Assembly (NCBI GenBank): GCA_004321915.1 | Contig: SCQE01000084.1 | Span: 1-32,554, forward strand | Direction: 5' to 3' | Length of the DNA: 32,554 bases | From: Nitrospirota bacterium | GTDB lineage: Bacteria; Nitrospirota; Thermodesulfovibrionia; Thermodesulfovibrionales; Dissulfurispiraceae | Shown: positions 8,954 through 15,026 of the stretch, piece by piece | How positions within the stretch are numbered: the first letter of the stretch is position 1 | Layout of the letters: every line of letters starts with the position of its first letter | Translations under genes and position numbers: made by a program | Notes under the pieces: generated by a model | What the model saw: the letters and a program-made list of their open reading frames with translations, nothing else | Told to the model about the DNA's origin: nothing | Database searches by the model: none

Positions 8954-9043
8954 TTAAAAGACAACCGCAGAGAACACCGGGTCGTTAAAAGACCTGAAAA
9001 GTTTTTTCTCCGGGACCCCTGCGGTCAATTTTTTTATTTTCAT
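8954..9043 (-). CDS. Possible 29-residue small protein
   Basis: An ATG at 9043 opens a 29-codon frame, MKIKKLTAGV...DPVFSAVVF, whose stop abuts the ribosome binding site of nuoF. It fills nearly all of the 116-base gap between the HndB-like gene and nuoF, in the same orientation, in an otherwise tightly packed operon. The upstream Shine-Dalgarno match (GTGAG) is weak. It may be a real small subunit, a coupling peptide or chance. No family is recognised. Confidence 0.3.
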   Translation of the reverse strand: MKIKKLTAGVPEKKLFRSFNDPVFSAVVF

Positions 9044-9058
9044 CGACTAAAACTCACA

Positions 9059-9442
9059 TTAATATGAAGACTCGTTGCCCGCTACAAGGGCGCAGTCCTC
9101 GACGATCTTGCCGCCCAATAAATGCTCCTGCACCACCTTCCGCATCTTGTCTTCGTTCATGGATATATATTTCACGGGCGAAGAGCCGAGCAGTTCGACC
9201 GTGACCATAGGCTCCTTGCTGCAAAAACCGGCGCAGCCGCTGGTGGTGACTATAACGTCCGCAATGCTGTTTTTATTTATCTCGTCAAGCAGCGATTCCA
9301 TGACCTTCCGCGCCCCGGCCGTGATCCCGCATGTCCCCATATGCACCGTGACCTTGGCGCGGGCCCCGCCGTCCCTTACCGTCATCGCGGCCTTGTAGTT
9401 GTCTTTTATTTTTTTTAAGTCATCGACCGTAAGCTTAGGCAT
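9059..9442 (-). CDS. HndB-like thioredoxin-fold [2Fe-2S] ferredoxin
   Basis: A 127-residue protein. After a helical lead it has VTVHMGTCGITAGARKVMESL and TTSGCAGFCSKEPMVTVE. Cys38, Cys70 and Cys74 are visible, while the usual second Cys position of NuoE-type domains is replaced within GITAGA, as is common in the HndB family. It probably transfers electrons between the NuoE and NuoF subunits or docks an external partner. It lies 17 bases after the receiver-NuoE gene. A ribosome binding site (AGGAGGACTT) precedes its ATG. Confidence 0.85.
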   Translation of the reverse strand: MPKLTVDDLKKIKDNYKAAMTVRDGGARAKVTVHMGTCGITAGARKVMESLLDEINKNSIADVIVTTSGCAGFCSKEPMVTVELLGSSPVKYISMNEDKMRKVVQEHLLGGKIVEDCALVAGNESSY

Positions 9443-9459
9443 AAGTCCTCCTGAATTTT

Positions 9460-10320
9460 CTATTGATAATCTTTAAGCAGGTCCATCGTTGCCACGGGGT
9501 TGACCGAACCGTGCGTGTCCTTATTTATTACAACGACCGGCGCAAGTCCGCAGGCCCCCAGACAACGCACGGATTCGAGCGAAAATTTCTTGTCCTCGGT
9601 AACGCTGCCGACATCGATATGAAGGGACTCGGTGAGCTTCTTTACGATTTCTTCCGCGCCTTTTACATAGCACGCCGTTCCGAGGCATATCCTGATATTA
9701 TGTTTGCCCCTCGGCTTCATCGTGAAGTAGGAATAAAATGAGACCACGCCGTGGACTTCGCTCAGCGGGATCCTGAGCCCCCTCGCTATATGCCTGAGGA
9801 CCACCGGCGGCAGGTAGCCCACAAGTTCCTGCGCTTCCTGAAGCACGGGTATGAGGCTGCCCGGCCTGTTCCTGCACTTCTTGATGATCTCGTCCAGTTT
9901 TGCAGCGACCGCTTCCGTATAGTCTTCCACGCCCGGCTGGGGGGCCGCGCCGATTTTCTTCATCTCCATCGCCCGGGTAACGACATCCACAAGGATGGTG
10001 GGGGAGAAGGGTTTAGGCAGGTAATCTACAATCCTAAGACTCAGGGCCTCTCTTATGCTTTCTTGGGAAGGATATCCGGTTATTACCACTATATTTATAT
10101 CCGGGTTCTTTTTTCTGGCCTGCTTCATGAACTCTATGCCGTCCATCTCCGGCATTTTAATGTCCGTTATCACGAGATCATAGCTGTTTTTGTCGAGCAG
10201 GTCGAGGGCCTCTCTTGCAGAAGTGACCGTAGAAACCTTGTAGCCTTCCGGCGCGAGCACCTTCTCGCAGCTTTTCAGCACGATCTTTTCATCGTCAACA
10301 ACAAGGATATTGCCGTCCAT
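9460..10320 (-). CDS. Receiver domain fused to NuoE-like [2Fe-2S] subunit
   Basis: Residues 1-120 are a CheY-like receiver domain with the acidic pair Asp9/Asp10, the phosphoacceptor Asp53 (VITDIKMPEMDG), Thr81 and Lys103 (LPKPFSP). Residues 135-286 are a NuoE/HndA domain with a helical bundle (IPVLQEAQELVGYLPP) and a thioredoxin-like [2Fe-2S] site at Cys212, 217, 253 and 257. All residues needed for phosphorylation and for cluster binding are present. NuoE normally passes electrons from FMN to the other clusters, so the fusion suggests direct allosteric or assembly control by a phosphorelay. A second receiver fusion lies 31 bases upstream. No histidine kinase gene is in the window. Confidence 0.9.
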   Translation of the reverse strand: MDGNILVVDDEKIVLKSCEKVLAPEGYKVSTVTSAREALDLLDKNSYDLVITDIKMPEMDGIEFMKQARKKNPDINIVVITGYPSQESIREALSLRIVDYLPKPFSPTILVDVVTRAMEMKKIGAAPQPGVEDYTEAVAAKLDEIIKKCRNRPGSLIPVLQEAQELVGYLPPVVLRHIARGLRIPLSEVHGVVSFYSYFTMKPRGKHNIRICLGTACYVKGAEEIVKKLTESLHIDVGSVTEDKKFSLESVRCLGACGLAPVVVINKDTHGSVNPVATMDLLKDYQ

Positions 10321-10351
10321 CCTTTGTCCTCCTTAGTATTGGTCCAAACTT

Positions 10352-11128
10352 TTATTTTGTGGAAACAGGGCTTATCTTTGCGAGCCAGATAAACCAGCTT
10401 TCACAGACATACTCTTTTAACAGCGAGCTTATCGCTTCGTTCGCCCTTTGGTTTGTTTCTTTTATTATTCCGGTCATAGGCGAGTTTACCTCATATGTCG
10501 CGCCTGTTCTGCCGTCGTTGGAAAGCAGCTTGGCGAAAGGCTCTCCGCTCATAACGGCCTTAAGTCCCGCAATATGCTCCACAAAAAGGAGCTGTCCGGC
10601 CGCAAGAAAATGTCTTACATCCACGCCTATCTCCCAAACGTCGGCGCTCAAAGGCCGAGCCCAAGTGCCGTCTTTGTAATATACGACCTTATCGTCGAGT
10701 TCGGAGGGGCAGACCACATAATCTTTAAACTGGTCCACATAAGATTTTCTCAACACCCAGCCGCGCGTATCGAAAACCCGCTTGGCCGCGTTGAGCATAA
10801 AATCCGGGGTAAAGGGTTTTTCCAAATATTCGAAGGCGCCGAGCCGTATGGATTCTTTTGCGTCATCGAGCGACGGGTAGCCGGTTATGACGAGGACATC
10901 CGACTGCGGCTGGACCGTTTTCGCCTCTTTGACTATGGTGAGCCCGTACACATCGGGCAGCCTGACATCGGTTATGACAAGATCGAACTCTTCCTTTGAT
11001 ATCTTGTCTATAGCGCTCTCTCCGTCTTTGACCGTAAAAACAGAAAAGCCCTCGGAGCCGAGCATTCTCTTACAGCTCAGACCTATTACAGGGTCGTCAT
11101 CCACCACCAATATGCGGTTCTTGGTCAT
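10352..11128 (-). CDS. Receiver domain fused to degenerate GcvH-like domain
   Basis: Residues 1-122 are a receiver domain (Asp10/Asp11, Asp54, Thr82, Lys104). Residues about 148-255 follow the glycine cleavage H-protein pattern: EIGVDVRHFLAAGQLLFVEH, a SGEPFAKLLS strand, then NSPMTGIIKETN and a C-terminal ESWFIWLAKISP. In GcvH the lipoylated Lys lies in ESVKAASDVYSP. The aligned stretch here is TGATYEVNSP with Gly209 at the Lys place, so it probably cannot be lipoylated there. It is the first gene of the redox operon and may be a regulatory or docking subunit. GGGAGAG precedes the ATG. The GcvH assignment is from pattern, not a search. Confidence 0.8.
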   Translation of the reverse strand: MTKNRILVVDDDPVIGLSCKRMLGSEGFSVFTVKDGESAIDKISKEEFDLVITDVRLPDVYGLTIVKEAKTVQPQSDVLVITGYPSLDDAKESIRLGAFEYLEKPFTPDFMLNAAKRVFDTRGWVLRKSYVDQFKDYVVCPSELDDKVVYYKDGTWARPLSADVWEIGVDVRHFLAAGQLLFVEHIAGLKAVMSGEPFAKLLSNDGRTGATYEVNSPMTGIIKETNQRANEAISSLLKEYVCESWFIWLAKISPVSTK

Positions 11129-11269
11129 CTCTCCCTCTATGCAGGAGTCTTTGCAAATATTATGGTCTTATAAAAATAGTTAATCGTGATAGTTTACACA
11201 TTTGACACAAAAAAGTGTATAGGCGGATTGCATGGCTTCTGTTCTATGTTTCAGGGGGGCATATTCTTT

Positions 11270-11300
11270 GTCATGCCCGAAGATTTTTATCGGGCATCCA
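11270..11300. repeat. REP-like hairpin repeat, copy 3
   Basis: TGCCCGA (11274-11280) and TCGGGCA (11290-11296) form a 7-bp perfect stem, bounded by GTCAT and ATCCA exactly as at 11-40. It lies just downstream of the RelE-like gene on its minus strand and may end that transcript. The adjacent 11160-11225 stretch is AT-rich with several ACAC/GTGT elements and probably contains the redox-operon promoter, but no clear -35/-10 pair could be chosen. Confidence 0.6.
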
Positions 11301-11304
11301 TTAT

Positions 11305-11568
11305 TCAAGGTTTTTTTAGGATATCGTGCGTGCCCACTTTTCTCAGCACATAAAAATCACCGTCCAGTTCGAAGGTGAAGCGGTAATGATAGTCTATGTA
11401 GCCCTCCCATATGCCCCGAGTACCCTGAACAGGATGCAGATTCAGTGATGGATGGCCTGGATTGTTTAAAAGAAACCCTAACTGTTTGTCCGTTTTGTCT
11501 TTTATACCGGAAGGAAGTTTTTGATAGTCACGCTTGAATGTGCTGAGAATCCTCAGCTTCTTAGCCAT
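11305..11568 (-). CDS. RelE/ParE-superfamily toxin
   Basis: An 87-residue basic protein with the RelE-fold layout: FKRDYQKLPSGIKDKTDKQLGFL helices, then LNLHPVQGTRGIWEGYIDYHYRFTFELDGDFYVLRKVGTHDIL strands. It probably cleaves ribosome-bound mRNA, as members of the family do. It overlaps the upstream AbrB-type antitoxin gene by 16 bases and forms a two-gene operon with it. Confidence 0.8.
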   Translation of the reverse strand: MAKKLRILSTFKRDYQKLPSGIKDKTDKQLGFLLNNPGHPSLNLHPVQGTRGIWEGYIDYHYRFTFELDGDFYVLRKVGTHDILKKP

Positions 11569-11825
11569 TTTACAGCCTCGTCAGCCTTTTTGAATTCCTT
11601 TGAATCGCCCTTTTTCTTGGCAGCTTCAGCGTCTTTTTCGCCTTTCTGCCACTCATCCGTCCAGAAGTAGGCCTGAGCTTTATCCACGACAATGACCGGT
11701 CTTACAAGCAATGTGCCGTCTTTTTCATCTATCTGAAGGGTATCACCCACATTCACCTTAAGTTTTTTTCTCACGTCATCAGGTATCACTATCTGAAACT
11801 TGCTTTTGACTTTGACCAATGACAT
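11553..11825 (-). CDS. AbrB/SpoVT-type antitoxin
   Basis: A 90-residue protein with an N-terminal swapped-hairpin AbrB domain (KVKSKFQIVIPDDVRKKLKVNVGDTLQIDE) that binds DNA, and a charged helical C-terminus (DAEAAKKKGDSKEFKKADEAVKWL) expected to wrap the toxin. AAGGAGG precedes the ATG and a good promoter lies at 11858-11887. Such antitoxins usually autorepress their operon. Confidence 0.85.
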   Translation of the reverse strand: MSLVKVKSKFQIVIPDDVRKKLKVNVGDTLQIDEKDGTLLVRPVIVVDKAQAYFWTDEWQKGEKDAEAAKKKGDSKEFKKADEAVKWLRS

Positions 11826-11857
11826 AAAACCTCCTTGTTGGAAAGTTCAACTGTTTT

Positions 11858-11887
11858 ATTGTAGGAACACAGACAGCAGAATGTCAA
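11858..11887 (-). promoter_or_regulatory. Sigma70-type promoter of the AbrB-RelE pair
   Basis: On the minus strand, TTGACA (11882-11887) and TACAAT (11858-11863) are 18 bases apart, about 33 bases upstream of the antitoxin ATG. Confidence 0.6.
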
Positions 11888-11909
11888 TGAGTTATGGCAA
11901 GAATAGGTG

Positions 11910-12044
11910 CTATTCCGGCTTTCCTGTCATCACGAACGCACCCCAATAAAACGGGTTCTGTTTCTTTTTCATCATATTCAGTTTTGCCTGCCTTAATGCT
12001 TCGCTCTTGGATTTGCCCTTAGTCTTTGCGAAGTGCAGCATAAA
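11910..12044 (-). pseudogene. C-terminal remnant of a CHAT-domain protein
   Basis: The minus-strand frame ending at TAG 11910-11912 reads FAKTKGKSKSEALRQAKLN followed by PFYWGAFVMTGKPE. This matches the end of CHAT (caspase-like) protease domains as found in TPR-CHAT proteins: a KSKAEALRxAQL helix and a P-Y-W-A-x-F-V-x-x-G strand. No His/Cys catalytic region or start codon is found upstream, so only the end survives. The 450-base stretch 11826-12276 holds otherwise only the two promoters listed. Confidence 0.6.
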
Positions 12045-12199
12045 CAGCCGCAAGTGTCTGAGCCGAGGGGTGAGTTTTACGGTTGTAGCGAAACAAGCAT
12101 GTAGAACTGTCCAAACGAAGCCCTGAACGGAAGAAACCTATCACTGTTGCAGATTATCTGTACCTGATTTGTTTGTCCTTTACAAGGCTGCGACTGTGT

Positions 12200-12229
12200 T
12201 TGACAAACTATTTTCTGAAATTTTAAAAT
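12200..12229 (+). promoter_or_regulatory. Promoter of the glutamate synthase operon
   Basis: TTGACA (12200-12205) and TAAAAT (12224-12229) are spaced by 18 bases. Transcription would begin near 12236, giving a leader of about 40 bases with AGAGGA before the ATG at 12277. Confidence 0.6.
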
Positions 12230-12276
12230 TTAGGTTCAAAAAATTTCCATCTTACAGGTAAAAGAGGATTACGACT

Positions 12277-13386
12277 ATGTGCAGACTTGCTGCGATAACA
12301 TCCGGAAGCTATTTTTCGCCTATGGAGCCGGTCTTAGCGCTCGAAACCATGAAAGAAGGCCATGACGGCTCCGGCCTCGGGCTTACCATGAAAGACCTCG
12401 GCGGAAGTTTCGAGTCCCTGAAAAAATACCCTATTCTTTCGGGTATAAGCTCAAAGGCCGGCGCGAAGGTGCTTGATTCCTACATGAAAAAGGAAGGCTT
12501 TAAACTCAAACATCTCTGGACACCGAAAATTAAATCTGTAAAAGGCATAGCAGCAAGGGAGCATTATTTCGCAAGGGCCTATGAGTATCCGGCCGCTTAC
12601 AAAAACAGGAGCATGGAGGAAAAAGAAGCCCTGCTGATGAATACTCGTCTGGCGCTCAGGAAAATAGGCGAGCCGGACCAGTCGATCTTCGTGTTCTCTT
12701 TCTATCCGGATGTGCTTACCTTAAAAGAGGTCGGGGACCCGCTCGAAGTGGCGGAATTTTTCGGCCTCGACAAGGACAATATAAAGGCAAAGATAATCCT
12801 GGCCCAGGGAAGGCAGAATACAAACTATGCAATCTATTTATATGCCTGCCATCCTTTCTTTATTCAGGGCTACTGTACGATGACGAACGGCGAGAATACG
12901 GCCTTCGTGCCTATACGCGAGTTCCTTTCGGGCCGCGGCCTTCCCGGATACATGGGATACAACAGCGACAGCGAGGTCTTTACTCACATCCTTCACTACA
13001 CGGCAAGGGAGTTGAAGTTTCCGCTCAAATACTACAAGGACGTAATAACCCCGATGAAGGACGCCGAAATCGCAAAGCGAAGCGATGCGGAGGCTGTAAG
13101 GCTTATGAAGAAAACCATGCGGCCGCTCTGCATCGACGGGCCCAACATGATAATAGGTTTTACCCCTGACGGGACCTGCTTTATGGTGCAAGACTCGAAG
13201 AAACTCAGGCCCGGCGTAGTGGGCGGAATAAAAGGCAGATATGCGTTGATGTCCGAGGAGTGCGGGGTCGACAGCGCAGTGCCTAAGCGGGACAGGACAC
13301 AAGACATATTCCCTATGAAATACGACATGGTCATCATTTCCCCGCAGGCAAAGGAGGTCAAGGTATGGAACCAGCTGCACGGTTAG
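12277..13386 (+). CDS. Glutamate synthase amidotransferase (class II) subunit
   Basis: This 369-residue protein corresponds to the N-terminal glutaminase domain of GltB as a separate gene. It begins MCRLAAIT, so removal of Met exposes the nucleophilic Cys2 that hydrolyses glutamine to give ammonia for the synthase subunit. Downstream features include EGHDGSGLGL and GRQNTNYAIYLYACHPF. The ATG has AGAGGA at 8 bases. It overlaps the next gene by 22 bases. Three-gene glutamate synthases of this kind are common in anaerobic bacteria and archaea. Confidence 0.9.
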   Translation: MCRLAAITSGSYFSPMEPVLALETMKEGHDGSGLGLTMKDLGGSFESLKKYPILSGISSKAGAKVLDSYMKKEGFKLKHLWTPKIKSVKGIAAREHYFARAYEYPAAYKNRSMEEKEALLMNTRLALRKIGEPDQSIFVFSFYPDVLTLKEVGDPLEVAEFFGLDKDNIKAKIILAQGRQNTNYAIYLYACHPFFIQGYCTMTNGENTAFVPIREFLSGRGLPGYMGYNSDSEVFTHILHYTARELKFPLKYYKDVITPMKDAEIAKRSDAEAVRLMKKTMRPLCIDGPNMIIGFTPDGTCFMVQDSKKLRPGVVGGIKGRYALMSEECGVDSAVPKRDRTQDIFPMKYDMVIISPQAKEVKVWNQLHG

Positions 13387-15026
13387 ACAGCAACCACAAG
13401 CTCACCGTAAAAGAGCTTCCATATATAATCCGCTGGCGCGACGACAGGTGTAAGCGCTGCGGCAGATGCACCGCGGTATGCCCTGTAAAGGCCATAGTCG
13501 CTGCGGTCAGAGTGCAGCGTTCTGTTCGCTCCGAAGGCGCAGTCCCTACACCGACCGCAAAAAGAACTATAGTGCATGTTGTGGAGCAGGTTACGGACAT
13601 AGAAAAATATTGCACGGGCTGCGGAACTTGCACTCTCGTCTGTCCGAACGAAGCCATAGAGCCTGAATTAAATCCCCAGAACAAATTCCTTCATTATAAG
13701 AATAAAGGCGGAGACGGATACAAAAGGGGCGGAAGGAGAAACGACCCCTCGATATCTACGCTCGACAAACTCAAATTCACAAGGATATCCATGCTCACGG
13801 ACCCGGCGCTCGATGCGGGCAGGCATGAGTTCAGGGTAAGGACGCTCTTGGGAAGGGTCCTTCCTCCCGAAGAGATGCCTCTTACACTCGTCAACGGAGA
13901 ACTTGTTGTGGACAAAAACAGCGGCAAGTTCATTCCTCCTGTCCGCGAGATATATCCGATAATGATAGGCAGCATGTCGGTCGGCGCGCTTTCGCCTCCG
14001 ATGTGGGAAGGCCTCGCGATGGGCATCTCGTACCTGAATGAGGTGGAGGGAATGCCTGTCGTAATGTGTTCGGGCGAAGGCGGCATGCCGCCGAGGCTCT
14101 TGAGGTCGAAGTATCTCAAATATTTCATCATACAGATAGCGTCGGGCTATTTCGGCTGGGACGAGATAATACATTCGCTTCCGCACATGGTCGAAGACCC
14201 GGCTGCCATAGAGATCAAATACGGACAGGGCGCAAAGCCCGGAGACGGCGGCCTTTTGATGGCGCAGAAGGTGCTTAAGCTTATCTCCGGGATCCGCGGC
14301 GTGCCGCAGTTTGTTGACCTTGCATCGCCGCCTACACACCAGACCAAATACTCCATCGAAGAGGCTGTTGCCAAGATGATACAGTCCATGTCTATGGCAT
14401 GGGGCTTCAGGGTCCCTGTGTATCCGAAGATCTCGGGCACCAAAACCGCAAAGGCGGTTTTGAATAACTTGGCCAGAAACCCTTATGCAGCGGCGCTTTC
14501 TATTGACGGCGAGGACGGCGGAACCGGCGCGGCGTACAATGTCTCGATGGACAAGATGGGACACCCGATCGCTTCAAACCTGCGCGAATGCTACCTTGAC
14601 CTTGTAAAGCAGGGCAAGCAGAACGAGCTTCCTTTAATCGCGGCAGGCGGTGTGGGCAAGAAAGGCAATTTGGCGGCCAATGCTGCGGCATTGATAATGC
14701 TCGGCGCATCGGCCGTATCTATCGGCAAATACATAATGCAGGCTGCGGCAGACTGTTTCGGAGACGAGTACAACCGCTGCAACCTCTGCAATACAGGAAA
14801 ATGTCCGCGCGGCATAACAACTCAAGACCCGAAGCTTTACAGGAGGCTCGACAGCGACAAGGTGGCCGAGCGTGTGGTCGAGGTGTTCAAGGCCGCAGAC
14901 GTCGAGCTTAAAAAGATATTCGCTCCTATGGGCAGAAGCACCGAACTGCCGATAGGCATGTCCGACGGCCTGAGCGTTGACGATCCGGCGATAGCGGAAA
15001 GGTTGGGTATAAGCTATGCGTGCTAA
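13365..15026 (+). CDS. gltB: Glutamate synthase FMN domain with N-terminal ferredoxin
   Basis: A 553-residue protein. Residues 20-100 are a 2x[4Fe-4S] ferredoxin module (Cys29/32/35/39 and Cys83/86/89/93) with a long insert between the clusters. Residues about 160-500 are the FMN-binding glutamate synthase barrel (GSMSVGALSPPMWEGLA, SIDGEDGGTGAA, PLIAAGGVGKKGNLAANAAAL) with the [3Fe-4S]-type Cys472, 475 and 480. It makes glutamate from 2-oxoglutarate and ammonia using reduced FMN. The added ferredoxins suggest ferredoxin as an electron source. AAAGGAGGT precedes the ATG. It overlaps its neighbours on both sides. Confidence 0.93.
   Translation: MEPAARLDSNHKLTVKELPYIIRWRDDRCKRCGRCTAVCPVKAIVAAVRVQRSVRSEGAVPTPTAKRTIVHVVEQVTDIEKYCTGCGTCTLVCPNEAIEPELNPQNKFLHYKNKGGDGYKRGGRRNDPSISTLDKLKFTRISMLTDPALDAGRHEFRVRTLLGRVLPPEEMPLTLVNGELVVDKNSGKFIPPVREIYPIMIGSMSVGALSPPMWEGLAMGISYLNEVEGMPVVMCSGEGGMPPRLLRSKYLKYFIIQIASGYFGWDEIIHSLPHMVEDPAAIEIKYGQGAKPGDGGLLMAQKVLKLISGIRGVPQFVDLASPPTHQTKYSIEEAVAKMIQSMSMAWGFRVPVYPKISGTKTAKAVLNNLARNPYAAALSIDGEDGGTGAAYNVSMDKMGHPIASNLRECYLDLVKQGKQNELPLIAAGGVGKKGNLAANAAALIMLGASAVSIGKYIMQAAADCFGDEYNRCNLCNTGKCPRGITTQDPKLYRRLDSDKVAERVVEVFKAADVELKKIFAPMGRSTELPIGMSDGLSVDDPAIAERLGISYAC

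Noticed and set aside
12019-12093. Second minus-strand frame (FRYNRKTHPSAQTLAAVYAALRKD) overlapping the CHAT remnant
   Set aside because: It has no recognised family or start codon; the overlapping CHAT-like frame gives the better explanation.
13668-14564. Long minus-strand open frame (298 codons) opposite the FMN glutamate synthase
   Set aside because: The plus-strand protein has unmistakable FMN and Fe-S motifs; the antisense frame is rich in Arg/His and matches nothing.
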